Shown one piece after another: positions 26,716 through 35,792 of a stretch of 64,000 nucleotides of DNA. The translations under genes and the position numbers were made by a program. Position 1 is the first letter of the stretch; each line of letters opens with the position of its first letter. Location: positions 1 to 64,000 of the forward strand of contig JAPKAI010000001.1 in the NCBI GenBank assembly GCA_028825335.1, in the 5' to 3' direction. Source of the DNA: Gammaproteobacteria bacterium (GTDB lineage: Bacteria > Pseudomonadota > Gammaproteobacteria > Pseudomonadales > Pseudohongiellaceae). The notes beneath the pieces are model-generated. The model had not been told where the DNA came from. It saw only the letters and a program-made list of their open reading frames with translations, and did not search any database.

Positions 26716-26752
26716 AATTGCTAACAAAAGAATATTAGCAGGAGAATAAAGC

Positions 26753-28552
26753 ATGACTAAGCCTAGACCTATTCAAGTCACCGATGTCATTTTGCGAGAC
26801 GCGCATCAATCATTGATCGCAACACGCATGCGCCTTGATGACATGTTGCCCATCTGCCAGCAACTGGATGAGATCGGCTACTGGTCACTTGAAGTTTGGG
26901 GAGGCGCGACGTTTGATGCCTGCATACGTTTTCTAAAAGAAGACCCTTGGGAGCGTTTGCAGAAGCTGAGGGCAGCACTGCCGAATACGCGATTGCAGAT
27001 GTTACTTAGAGGACAAAATCTACTCGGTTATCGCCATTATGCTGATGATGTTGTCGCAGCCTTCGTGCAGAAATCTGCCGACAATGGCATCGACGTATTT
27101 CGGGTCTTCGACGCTTTGAATGACTTGCGTAACATCAAAACGGCGATGAAAGCTGTGAAGGACGCGGGGAAACACGCCCAAGGAACAATCTGTTATACGA
27201 CTAGCCCGGTGCATAATGCCGAGCTTTACGTTCAGCAAGCGAAGCAGTTGCAAGATATGGGTGCAGACTCTATCGTCATAAAAGATATGGCGGGACTCCT
27301 GACCCCTTACGGAACGTACGAATTAGTAAGCGCGATAAAAGAAGCTGTGCCTCTTGATCTAGCCATCCATAGCCACTCGACTTCTGGCCTAGCTTCCCTA
27401 TGTCAACTAAAGGCAATAGAAGCAGGTGCGGATAGAATCGATACGTCTATATCCGCCTTCGCTGGAGGCACTTCGCATCCATCGACTGAAGCTCAAGTGG
27501 CTGCCCTTAAAGATAGCCCTTATGACACAGGTTTAGACCTCACGAAACTTACCGCAATCGACGATTACTTTCGTGAGGTGCGCAAGAAGTATCAACAATT
27601 CGAAAGCGAGTTTACACGGGAAGATATTTCGGTGCAGATCAACCAAGTGCCGGGCGGCATGATGTCTAACTTGGCGAATCAGTTAAAAGAGCAGAATGCG
27701 CTGGATCGCATCAGAGAAGTGTTCGATGAGATTCCACGAGTACGTGAAGATCTAGGCTTCCCGCCGCTGGTTACGCCAACCTCACAGATCGTTGGCACAC
27801 AGGCTGTTTACAATGTGCTTTCCGGAGAACGCTACAAGACCATTACCAATGAAGTAAAGCGTTATCTACAGGGAGGCTATGGTCGGCCTCCTGCGGCCGT
27901 GGATGAGAAGCTACGCAATAAAGCCATCGGTAAAGAAGCCTATAGCGATGAGCGCCCAGCAGATTCTATCAAGCCTGAACTTGCTAAGTTACGCAAAGAC
28001 ATTGGCGATCTGGCGAAAAATGACGAAGATGTTTTGACCTTCGCCATGTTTCCTGACTTGGGTCGCGAATATCTGCAGCAGCGTGCTGATGGCACGTTGC
28101 TGCCTGAGGCTTTGTTACCTCCAGACAGTGGGGCCAAGGCAAAAGCCTCTATGGCTACCGAATTCAAACTTGACGTTCACGGGGAATCCTACGACGTGGC
28201 AATCACCGGCGTCGGTGAGTCAGGTGCCGGCCGCCGAAAGATCTATCTCTCTATGGATGGTATGCCTGAAGAAGTAATTTTCGAACCACTTAATGAATAT
28301 GTAGCCCAGAAGGGTGATAAGAGGAAGAAGGCCACCGAGCCGGGCCATGTTGCGGCGGCGATGCCAGGTAATATCGTCGATGTGTTAGTGGCCGAGGGTG
28401 ATTCAGTTAGTGCGGGTCAGGCTGTGCTAGTCACCGAAGCTATGAAGATGGAGACGGAGATTCACGCCAACATCGACGGTAAAATTTTAACTGTTAATGT
28501 CACTAAAGGTGATCGAATCACGCCGGGTGAAGTACTGATCGAGATCGGCTAG
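26753..28552 (+). CDS. pycB: Pyruvate carboxylase subunit B / oxaloacetate decarboxylase alpha
   Basis: The first 450 residues are a carboxyltransferase domain: VILRDAHQSLIATRM, the EVWGGATFDAC segment, RGQNLLGYRHYADDVV, and the metal His pair in AIHSHSTSG. The C-terminal 80 residues are a biotinyl domain with Lys565 in EAMKMETE. The protein transfers carboxyl from biotin to pyruvate. The same architecture serves as the alpha subunit of sodium-pumping oxaloacetate decarboxylase, but no beta or gamma subunit genes are present and biotin carboxylase lies immediately upstream, so pyruvate carboxylase is favoured. AGGAGA precedes the ATG. Confidence 0.92.
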   Translation: MTKPRPIQVTDVILRDAHQSLIATRMRLDDMLPICQQLDEIGYWSLEVWGGATFDACIRFLKEDPWERLQKLRAALPNTRLQMLLRGQNLLGYRHYADDVVAAFVQKSADNGIDVFRVFDALNDLRNIKTAMKAVKDAGKHAQGTICYTTSPVHNAELYVQQAKQLQDMGADSIVIKDMAGLLTPYGTYELVSAIKEAVPLDLAIHSHSTSGLASLCQLKAIEAGADRIDTSISAFAGGTSHPSTEAQVAALKDSPYDTGLDLTKLTAIDDYFREVRKKYQQFESEFTREDISVQINQVPGGMMSNLANQLKEQNALDRIREVFDEIPRVREDLGFPPLVTPTSQIVGTQAVYNVLSGERYKTITNEVKRYLQGGYGRPPAAVDEKLRNKAIGKEAYSDERPADSIKPELAKLRKDIGDLAKNDEDVLTFAMFPDLGREYLQQRADGTLLPEALLPPDSGAKAKASMATEFKLDVHGESYDVAITGVGESGAGRRKIYLSMDGMPEEVIFEPLNEYVAQKGDKRKKATEPGHVAAAMPGNIVDVLVAEGDSVSAGQAVLVTEAMKMETEIHANIDGKILTVNVTKGDRITPGEVLIEIG

Positions 28553-28663
28553 CCTATCCGCCTATTTCTGTCAATAATGCTTACAACTTTGACGAATAGA
28601 CGTCCTTGATCTATGCGAGAATGATGGCACTAGAAACTACGAGAAAATCAGGTAGTTCGCACA

Positions 28664-29161
28664 ATGAGTAAACTCAAAATCACCGGCTGGATATTAGGCC
28701 TCGTACTTGCCTCGGCCGCTGTGTTTTATGTCTATACGGCGCCATTCAATTACCAGCGGTTGCCTGGCGTTAGGATAGCTGGAACACTGACTGAACACCC
28801 TACCAACTGGAACGCGATAGACGTAGATGGCGTTGTCTATTTGAAAATGGAGGGCTTTCCTCCAGTGGTAGTGAAAGTTCTCTATGCCTCGGACGAAGGT
28901 GGCATCATCACCGCAACGCGACCGGATAATGGTTATTGGGCGAGTCGAGTCAGAGGGAATCCAAATGGCTGGATTCGCTTCGGCGACGAAACCTATGCGT
29001 TGCAGGCAACGGAAATTTTTGGCGATGCGCGACTGCCGATGTTGGAAGCCTACGGGGCGAATAACGGCATGCAGATGCGCTACGATTTTGAGGGCGAAGT
29101 AGTCGTTGGACAAAACGAGCCTCTGCATACATGGGAAGTGTTCTACTGGACAACGCGTTAG
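28664..29161 (+). CDS. Membrane-anchored protein, split-barrel-like domain
   Basis: A 165-residue product with an N-terminal transmembrane segment (about residues 7-25) and a periplasmic, strand-rich domain: GVRIAGTLTEHPTNW, VDGVVYLKMEGFPPVVVKVLY, GNPNGWIRFGDETYALQATEIF and WEVFYWTTR at the end. The layout recalls the product at 3119-3673 (anchor, G-x-L, W, then V-x-G-x-L/V strands) and could be a distant flavin-binding split barrel; this is inference and no family is assigned. It lies 111 bases after pycB and ends at a bidirectional terminator. Confidence 0.7.
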   Translation: MSKLKITGWILGLVLASAAVFYVYTAPFNYQRLPGVRIAGTLTEHPTNWNAIDVDGVVYLKMEGFPPVVVKVLYASDEGGIITATRPDNGYWASRVRGNPNGWIRFGDETYALQATEIFGDARLPMLEAYGANNGMQMRYDFEGEVVVGQNEPLHTWEVFYWTTR

Positions 29162-29181
29162 TAAAGAGCCCTTGAAGAAAT

Positions 29182-29217
29182 AAAAAAGCCTTGCTCGATT
29201 AACGAGTAAGGTTTTTT
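29182..29217. terminator. Bidirectional rho-independent terminator
   Basis: CCTTGCTCG (29189-29197) pairs with CGAGTAAGG (29203-29211) through nine pairs with one wobble and a 5-base loop. Six A precede it and six T follow it, so it can terminate both the plus-strand gene and the convergent TonB receptor gene. Confidence 0.92.
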
Positions 29218-29241
29218 AAAATTTTCCTGCTCTAGGAAAAC

Positions 29242-31419
29242 TTAGAACGTTGTCTGTATGCTCAAGGTCCAACGACGATAGCGACTACTGCAAGAGTCTT
29301 GAATCAACGTCAGCGAGCCATCGATAGTAGTTCCGTCGAAGCGCTGTCGAAGTCGGCAGCGTGATGCGTCTAACGTGTTGTCAGTTTCAAGGCGGAAGGT
29401 CCAATCTTCGAGCCAGACTTTAGAGACAAATAAATTCAGTGAGTTCTCTCTGTCATTGCGCGTGATAGTCTGAATGTCGATGTCGTAATTGCCGCCCAAA
29501 ATAGAGTGACTGTAATTAACGCCATAACTCAAGCCGAGAGGGGTGATGTCGTGCCGAAAATTTATACCCACGAAGCCGCGACCACCGATGCGCTGTTCTG
29601 TTAGAAGGAAGGGATCTAGGATCTCTGAGTCGAAGAGACCAACAGTCACGCCTAATATTGCATCGGGTAAATTGAGACGGTTCAGGCGAATGCTAGCTCG
29701 ATTAAACATGCTCCACCGCTTGGCTGGCGCGACATTACCCGTTGCCGAAAGGGGCTGGGCAGGGTCGATCGTGGCATTGATTCTTCCTATATAGTTGTCG
29801 ATGTCCGTATGGGCGATACTGCTGGATAGCACGCCGCCATCGTTAGGTAGTCTGTACTCTAACTCGGCCTCATAACTCCAGCTTGTTTGCGGTTCTAGTT
29901 CGGGATTACCAGCGAGGGCGTTGAGATCTCGATCATCTTCGTTGGTTGTGGCGGCGAAGCTAAAAAAGCTCAGCTGTGAAACGTCTCTCTTTATCGTGGC
30001 GCGAAAGCGGAAGTTGTCGGTAATGTTGAAGCGATAATCGAGAGAGGGTCGCCAGAACTGAAAGTCTCGGCTTTTTCTTACTGCGCCGGTTTGCGATATT
30101 TCCGATGTCTCATACACGATACTACTTTCGAGAGAGCTGCGATCACTTAGCGTCCAGTTATGAAACGCAAAGCCCTCGTAGCGAATCTCCTGAACATTCG
30201 TGCCCGGATTGGAGATCGACGACAAGGGAGAGAGGCCGCCGACACTTTCTGAGGGTGCCTCGGTACCGAAGCTGCTGCCAATTAGTAGGCTGGAGTCGAG
30301 CTGTGTGTCGGCTCGCTCAAAACCTACGCGCAAGGATTGCCCCTCGTTCAAGGAAAAGTTGTAGTTGCTCTGAACAATAAATTCACTGATTTCGCGCCTA
30401 GAATCGATAAATAGATTTTTACTCAAACCTATATCTACCGGATCTGCTTCGAAACGCTCTCGTACGGAATTGCGAATCTCATTGTTCGCTACAAACAATA
30501 CGGCGAGACGTGATCCATTGTCGAAATTGAATTCATAGTCACCCCCGACTTCCCAATTACTCTCTTCGTTTTCAACCTGCTCTTTCTGAATACTGTTGAT
30601 CACGCCGGCATCGGTGAAGTCTACGAAGTCGCGGCGGACAGGCCGAGGATGGTCTCCTTCGCTAACCAAGGCATTTAGCTGCGCACGATGAGGGCCAAGG
30701 CTGTAACTCAGGTTGGTAGAGAAACTTTGTTCGTCCTGCTCGCGTATAGTCGTTTCGAATAGGGTGCCTAGTAGCTCACCGTTGGGTCCTAGCCGGACCT
30801 CTCGGTTGTCGCGGTTCTCGTAGCGAGGCCGCGATTTTAGATTCACTAAGGCTTGAAAATTTCCTATCTGCTGAGACCAAGCAACGGAACCACCGGTCTC
30901 GAATTTGTCGTCGTGATTGAGTCGGCTAATTAACTCTACCGTCGTGCTAGATCTTGATTCCACTGCGACCAAGATGACATTTATTACTTCACTGGCACCA
31001 CGCACGTTCAAGGCGCCGGTAGTGTCCCGAATGATCTCTATGCGTTCGACTTCCTCAGCAGTGATGCGTTCGAGCTGGTCTGATGCAGAGTTGTCTTTGC
31101 CTGCTATACGTTGCCCGTTGATCAGCAGGTTTCCGCCGGTACCAAGGCCACGATTGCCTCCGCCTCTACCGCCGCCTCTTAATGAGACGCCGGGGATGCG
31201 GTCCAACATGTCTTTGGCAGTAACTGGGCTGTATTGTGCAAAGAATTCAGCACCATATACCACCGTTGAATTCGTGTTCTCATCCGCATTTTCTGAGAGT
31301 TCAACTACAGCGCCCGCAGTCTGTTGCGGGGTAGGAGCGCTCTCCTGAGCGAGGCCGTTCTGTGTGGCGACTAATAGGATGGAAAAACTGAGGTGTGACA
31401 GATGCTTCATAGTTCTCAT
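29242..31419 (-). CDS. TonB-dependent receptor
   Basis: An outer-membrane receptor of about 725 residues. The signal peptide (LSFSILLVATQNGLAQ) is followed by a plug domain: TAKDMLDRIPGVSLRGG, a glycine/arginine-rich stretch, GGNLLINGQRIAGKDN and VERIEIIRDTTGALNVRGASEVINVIL. The barrel ends RRWTLSIQTTF with terminal Phe. No clear TonB box is visible. The plug with a Gly-Arg run and the ALNVRGASEVINV segment resemble the outer-membrane beta-barrel receptor branch. The frame is open further upstream to 31602, but that extension has no signal and is unlikely; ATG 31419 or 31410 fits, the latter with GAGA just ahead. Substrate unknown. Confidence 0.88.
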   Translation of the reverse strand: MRTMKHLSHLSFSILLVATQNGLAQESAPTPQQTAGAVVELSENADENTNSTVVYGAEFFAQYSPVTAKDMLDRIPGVSLRGGGRGGGNRGLGTGGNLLINGQRIAGKDNSASDQLERITAEEVERIEIIRDTTGALNVRGASEVINVILVAVESRSSTTVELISRLNHDDKFETGGSVAWSQQIGNFQALVNLKSRPRYENRDNREVRLGPNGELLGTLFETTIREQDEQSFSTNLSYSLGPHRAQLNALVSEGDHPRPVRRDFVDFTDAGVINSIQKEQVENEESNWEVGGDYEFNFDNGSRLAVLFVANNEIRNSVRERFEADPVDIGLSKNLFIDSRREISEFIVQSNYNFSLNEGQSLRVGFERADTQLDSSLLIGSSFGTEAPSESVGGLSPLSSISNPGTNVQEIRYEGFAFHNWTLSDRSSLESSIVYETSEISQTGAVRKSRDFQFWRPSLDYRFNITDNFRFRATIKRDVSQLSFFSFAATTNEDDRDLNALAGNPELEPQTSWSYEAELEYRLPNDGGVLSSSIAHTDIDNYIGRINATIDPAQPLSATGNVAPAKRWSMFNRASIRLNRLNLPDAILGVTVGLFDSEILDPFLLTEQRIGGRGFVGINFRHDITPLGLSYGVNYSHSILGGNYDIDIQTITRNDRENSLNLFVSKVWLEDWTFRLETDNTLDASRCRLRQRFDGTTIDGSLTLIQDSCSSRYRRWTLSIQTTF

Positions 31420-31625
31420 TGTGGTTAGTGCCCAGTTGAAAAATCTGACCCTTTCAAAGATCGTTCTATAAGGTGGGATCAAGCCACGAGATGTAGTGAT
31501 TCGAAGCCAGAATTGGCTATTGCATGTAATAAGACACAGGTTATGCGCTCTTAAGATACGTCGATGTACGTTCTTTAGTTCAATTTTTACACTAATCGCC
31601 AAAATGATGGCTTCGATTCCTAAAC

Positions 31626-32513
31626 TTAGGGATAGCGCTGGAAGAACGTCCAGATGAGTTCACTAGCAGAGATGTCCTGAGTGACGTGACTTCCCGGTCG
31701 CGAAATTGGTCCGCCAGGCCATGTGTGGCCGCCCCCTTCAATGAGATACCATTCGGTGGCGGCGGTGCAGCCTGACCACGTGTAGTGCAGGACCTCAGTA
31801 CTAACCCTGCTTTGAGTAGGTTCAGAAGCACAGCCATTGTGACGTGCCCAGCGCGTCATGATCTCCTGCATAGGCGGATCGAACCACGGAGTGCCTGATC
31901 CTTCGATGGGTACGATCCTATCCGCATCACCCTGGAATGAGAGCATAGGACGAGGGCCAGCATCGGCACATTCCTCCGTGTAGTAATAGCGATAGGTCAC
32001 CGGGGCGAAGGCGGCGAAGGGCGTGTCAGCCAGACAGGCTAGTGCCGAGCTTATATCACCACCAGCGGACATGCCTGTGGCGTAAAATTGCTGCGTACAG
32101 AATTCGTCTTGCAGCGATGCGACTAACTCCAGAATGAAATTCACATCATAGTCGCGCTCGCGTTTTACAGCCTCCCATGCGCTGTTCCAATAGGTGGCCA
32201 ATGGATGATCCTGATCCACATAATGTTTGTTAGCATCCGGATGTACGAGAACAAACCCTTCGCGGTCGGCAATAGGGGGAAAGTTGCTGTAGCGAAACTC
32301 TCCTTCTGCTGTGCCAGTCGCTCCATGGAAATCGAAAACCACATGTGCACAGTCTCCCGCTAGGAATCCCATTGGCAGTCGTAGTAGGTATTTGCGTTCT
32401 ATGCCGGCACTGCCAACAAAAGCGCGGGTTTCATAATCGGTCGAGTCAGAGGTTTGGCTAGATGCAAGCTGCCCCATAAATAATACCGATACAATAACAA
32501 CTACGCGTAACAT
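31626..32513 (-). CDS. Exported PHB depolymerase / feruloyl esterase-like (LpqC type)
   Basis: An alpha/beta hydrolase of the LpqC/CE1-like esterase group. FDFHGATG forms the oxyanion strand, YATGMSAGGDIS holds the nucleophile Ser, QGDADRIVP the Asp, and GGGHTWPGGP the catalytic His. These phrases are typical of poly(3-hydroxybutyrate) depolymerase and feruloyl esterase homologues. A signal peptide (VVVIVSVLFMGQLASSQ) makes it secreted. Six or more cysteines in the mature chain may form disulfides. The substrate could be a polyester or a plant or algal ester. It lies about 205 bases before the TonB receptor gene on the same strand, so joint use is possible. Confidence 0.88.
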   Translation of the reverse strand: MLRVVVIVSVLFMGQLASSQTSDSTDYETRAFVGSAGIERKYLLRLPMGFLAGDCAHVVFDFHGATGTAEGEFRYSNFPPIADREGFVLVHPDANKHYVDQDHPLATYWNSAWEAVKRERDYDVNFILELVASLQDEFCTQQFYATGMSAGGDISSALACLADTPFAAFAPVTYRYYYTEECADAGPRPMLSFQGDADRIVPIEGSGTPWFDPPMQEIMTRWARHNGCASEPTQSRVSTEVLHYTWSGCTAATEWYLIEGGGHTWPGGPISRPGSHVTQDISASELIWTFFQRYP

Positions 32514-32676
32514 AATTAAAAGTCTTAGCTCAAAAATTTCTCTACTCCCTATCTGTGAACTACTTAGAGACGCGGCAGGCCTGTAGAGTTTTACTAGACT
32601 GAGTCTAGGTGACTGCTTTCGATTCAGTCTTCTCGCTATTTAGGTCGGCGATCCAGGTGATACATAAGTGTCGCTG

Positions 32677-33588
32677 CTATTTCTGTGCTCGTTGAGCTAA
32701 ACGTTCATGAATGGCTTCGATAAACTCTGCGGTGGTGCCGCAGCAGCCTCCTACGAGATTGGCGCCTAGGTCCAGCCATTTTTCGACGAAATCGGCATAG
32801 CTGCTCGGCGTGATATCTTCTCGAATCATAAGTGAGCCATCTTTCTCTTTGTCCCCGGCTAACAGCCAGTCTCTGGGAATTTCGGTAAAGGCATTGGCAT
32901 AGCCCCCAGTAATTTTTACACCTGATTCTACTAATATAGGAATAGCCTCGCTGATACGCTCGGGCAAACAACAATTCGCGAGTATGCCGTCGGGTTTAAA
33001 AGGCTGTAACATCTCACAGACGGCAGCTAGAGACTCACCACTTTTTAAGCAGGCAGTGCGCTTATCGTCTAGAGTAAAGGCAACGAAGAAAGGTTTACCG
33101 CTTTCGCTTGCCGCTCTAGCGGCAGCCAATGCCTCAGTTGAATGAGACATGGTTTCGCAAAGGAATAGATCAACTGATGGTGCCAGTGCTGCAACCTGCT
33201 CTGTGTATAACGGGAGAAGGGCTTCAAGATCAAGAACGCAATCGGGTCGATAGCTGCCGTTAAGTGGAGGAAGGGAGCCGGCGATGCGTACTCCCTCTAT
33301 ACCCGATTCCTCGCGTGCTCTTTGCGCCAAGTTGGCAGCCAGTTCATTGAGCTCGACGGTGCGCTGGGCCAATCCAATCTTCGCTAGGTCGTTACGTATT
33401 ACTCCATAACTGTTAGTCGTGATTATTCTCGCACCAGCTGCTATGTTTTCTCTGTGGATATCTACGACAACGTCAGGGGCTACCAACAATGCGTTAGCAG
33501 ACCAGATCGTGCCAGGGATTTCGACGCCTCTCATCGAAAGGGATTTTCCCATTCCAGCATCTAGAAGCGTGACCGAATTTTCTAACAA
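32677..33588 (-). CDS. Homocysteine S-methyltransferase
   Basis: A zinc-dependent methyltransferase that makes methionine from homocysteine. VTLLDAGMGKSL is the conserved start, ITTNSYG follows, and the zinc cysteines are in ANCCLPE and in GGCCGTT near the end. Its 303 residues match the MmuM type (S-methylmethionine donor) better than the longer betaine enzyme. It starts 15 bases after the stop of a BCCT transporter, so the transported quaternary or sulfonium compound (betaine, DMSP or S-methylmethionine) may be the methyl donor. That is inference from context. Confidence 0.92.
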   Translation of the reverse strand: MLENSVTLLDAGMGKSLSMRGVEIPGTIWSANALLVAPDVVVDIHRENIAAGARIITTNSYGVIRNDLAKIGLAQRTVELNELAANLAQRAREESGIEGVRIAGSLPPLNGSYRPDCVLDLEALLPLYTEQVAALAPSVDLFLCETMSHSTEALAAARAASESGKPFFVAFTLDDKRTACLKSGESLAAVCEMLQPFKPDGILANCCLPERISEAIPILVESGVKITGGYANAFTEIPRDWLLAGDKEKDGSLMIREDITPSSYADFVEKWLDLGANLVGGCCGTTAEFIEAIHERLAQRAQK

Positions 33589-33603
33589 GAGTGATATTTC
33601 ATA

Positions 33604-35130
33604 TTAGGTGGTTCGAGTGCGGCGCAGCATCCGCCAGATTGAAACACCAAGTATGCCGTAAACAAATAGCAGGGGCAACGAGGCCAGCAATGATGTGGTT
33701 TGTAGCTCTCTCAGCCCGCCTACGAAGAGGAGGCTGAGGGGCAGTGTGCCCAGGGCAAAAGCCCAAAATACTCGGTGCCAACGAGCCGGGTGTTCACCCT
33801 CGCCCAGACTTCGGGTTGCCCCGGCTGCCAAGGTGTAGGCTGCCGAGTCATAGGTAGTGGCGACGAAAATTAGGCCGATCACGGCTACTAATAAGACTAG
33901 CACTGAACCTAGGGGCAGCAAGGATACAATGCTAGCAATCGCACTCGATGGGCTTACTTCAGTTGCCTCAGCTACTACGGGATAGATGTTCTGCACCTCT
34001 AGATATTGTGCATAACCACCTAATACCATGAAGAACAAAGCACAACCTAGACTGCCCCAACCCAGCACCCCGACAATGAGTTCTCGCAGGGTTCGCCCGC
34101 GAGAAATTTTGCAGATGAACATACCAACGAACGGTCCCATCGCTAGCCACCAGGCCCAATAGAACACGGTCCAGGACTCTACGAAGTCTGCACGTTGCAG
34201 TGGGTCGGTCCAGGTGAGCATGCGCACAAAATTACCAGCTACTGTGCCCAACGAAGTAACCCCCGCTTCTAGTATGAACAGAGTAGGACCGAATACAAAA
34301 ATGTAGACGATGAGTATCAGCGCCAGAAATGCATTAATAGTACTGAGCCGCCTAATACCTTCGTTTAATCCCCTGAATACACTAAAAGCGATCAAACCTG
34401 TCGCCGCAAGCACAACGCCGATCTGTAAGACTATGCCATCTTCAATGCCTGTTAGTTTGTTGATTGCGGACGAAACCACCGAAGTACCAAAGCCGAGACC
34501 TGTAGCACAGGTGCCGATGGTGCCTACGATGAATAACAAGTCTATGAGCCGGCCTGGCCACAACTCTTGTTGCCTGCCCAAAACCTCCGCACAGGCCGAG
34601 CTAAGTCTTAGCGCAGGAATTTGGAATACATGATAAGACAGGCACAGGCCCACTGCGGGGAGGCAATAGAATGCCCAGCCAATGGGTCCCCAGTGGAATA
34701 TTCCATAACTGTTCGCTATTAATAGAGCCGCGTCTGATTCGGGCTCGATGCCGAAGGGAGGAGCAATATAGTAGAAGGTCCATTCAGTCGCGCCCCAGTA
34801 GATCAGTGAGGCTGCAATTCCTGCGCAGAACAGCATGGATATCCAACTATACTGACTGTATTCCGGTTTTGCTTCTGAGCCCAATACCAATTCGCCATAC
34901 GGACTAATCGCGATACACAAGAGGAAACCGAGTGTAAGTATAGCGGCAATCACATACAGAACGCCGAGGCGGGTTGAGATGAAGACATAGGATGTATCGA
35001 TCGCAGTCGCGCTCCACTGCGGAGCAATCAGTATCGTCCCAACAATGACTATGAGTAATACGAGTCCACCTGAGAAGATAAATCTATCTATAGACTGAAC
35101 GTTCTGTTCGCTATTTGGTGGGAATTGCAT
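33604..35130 (-). CDS. BCCT family transporter (betaine/carnitine/choline)
   Basis: A twelve-segment secondary transporter. The family signature is clear: FYWAWWLAMGPFVGMFICKISRGRT, with the aromatic box of the substrate-binding segment 8. WGATEWTFYYIAPP and HWGPIGWAFYCLPA earlier are the usual segment 4-5 region. It takes up trimethylammonium or related sulfonium compounds with Na+ or H+. The N-terminal and C-terminal tails are short, so osmotic sensing by a long tail is not obvious. The downstream homocysteine methyltransferase suggests use as a methyl donor, not only as an osmolyte. Confidence 0.93.
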   Translation of the reverse strand: MQFPPNSEQNVQSIDRFIFSGGLVLLIVIVGTILIAPQWSATAIDTSYVFISTRLGVLYVIAAILTLGFLLCIAISPYGELVLGSEAKPEYSQYSWISMLFCAGIAASLIYWGATEWTFYYIAPPFGIEPESDAALLIANSYGIFHWGPIGWAFYCLPAVGLCLSYHVFQIPALRLSSACAEVLGRQQELWPGRLIDLLFIVGTIGTCATGLGFGTSVVSSAINKLTGIEDGIVLQIGVVLAATGLIAFSVFRGLNEGIRRLSTINAFLALILIVYIFVFGPTLFILEAGVTSLGTVAGNFVRMLTWTDPLQRADFVESWTVFYWAWWLAMGPFVGMFICKISRGRTLRELIVGVLGWGSLGCALFFMVLGGYAQYLEVQNIYPVVAEATEVSPSSAIASIVSLLPLGSVLVLLVAVIGLIFVATTYDSAAYTLAAGATRSLGEGEHPARWHRVFWAFALGTLPLSLLFVGGLRELQTTSLLASLPLLFVYGILGVSIWRMLRRTRTT

Positions 35131-35159
35131 GACTGATACCTATTATTATTGCCTAATTT

Positions 35160-35792
35160 CTATTTCTGAAGTGTATTGATGTAACTCACTACGTTAATGA
35201 CTGCCTGATCGTCTCTCAAGGTTTTTGACATGGTTACCATTTGGCTACCGTAAGTGTCTTCTCGATGCGATCCTCGAAAACCTGCGCGAAAATTTCTTAG
35301 CTGAGTAATCAGGTACCAATCATTTTGCCCGGCTAGAGCTGGCACTCCCAGCGCTTCATTGCCTTGCGCATTAACTCCGTGACAAGCGGCGCAGGTTTGG
35401 AAAGCGGTGCGTCCCTGATTTACATTGCCTTCGACGGTAACTTCTGCAGGCACATATTCCCAGTTGCCTGCCCAGGCGACGATATCGGTAATACTTTCAT
35501 CACTGAGTTTTGCCGCCATAGATCGCATGGCGATGCCCTGTGTATCTTCCCCATGTGTGCCACGAATACCTGCGCGGAAATTTTCCAGCTGGCGTTTTAG
35601 GTACCAAGCTTCCATGCCCGCTAGTCGAGGAGCTTCGACGGCGATGTTGCCTATGCCTTCGACGCCGTGACAGGTGTTGCAATAGCGGTCGTCCATTGCG
35701 GCCGCAACTCCCACGTCGCCCTCAGCTGCCAGCGAAGCTATATTACAAAGAGAGGATAAAGTTAGTGCTGTTGCTGCTATGATTTTTTTCAT
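35160..35792 (-). CDS. Dihaem cytochrome c4-like protein
   Basis: Two homologous cytochrome c domains, each with one haem site: RYCNTCHGVEG in the first and QTCAACHGVNAQG in the second. Each is followed by the conserved LAGMEAWYLKRQLENFRAG / LAGQNDWYLITQLRNFRAG segment and a Met for the sixth ligand. It is exported by a Sec signal (MKKIIAATALTLSSL). Its ATG at 35792 overlaps the TGA of the upstream flavin oxidase as ATGA, so translation is coupled. It probably accepts electrons from that enzyme and passes them to an oxidase. An in-frame codon upstream at 35867 lies inside the oxidase gene and is rejected. Confidence 0.93.
   Translation of the reverse strand: MKKIIAATALTLSSLCNIASLAAEGDVGVAAAMDDRYCNTCHGVEGIGNIAVEAPRLAGMEAWYLKRQLENFRAGIRGTHGEDTQGIAMRSMAAKLSDESITDIVAWAGNWEYVPAEVTVEGNVNQGRTAFQTCAACHGVNAQGNEALGVPALAGQNDWYLITQLRNFRAGFRGSHREDTYGSQMVTMSKTLRDDQAVINVVSYINTLQK

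Noticed and set aside
31420..31602. Upstream extension of the TonB receptor frame
   Set aside because: Adds about 60 residues with no signal character ahead of an obvious signal peptide; internal ATGs fit better.
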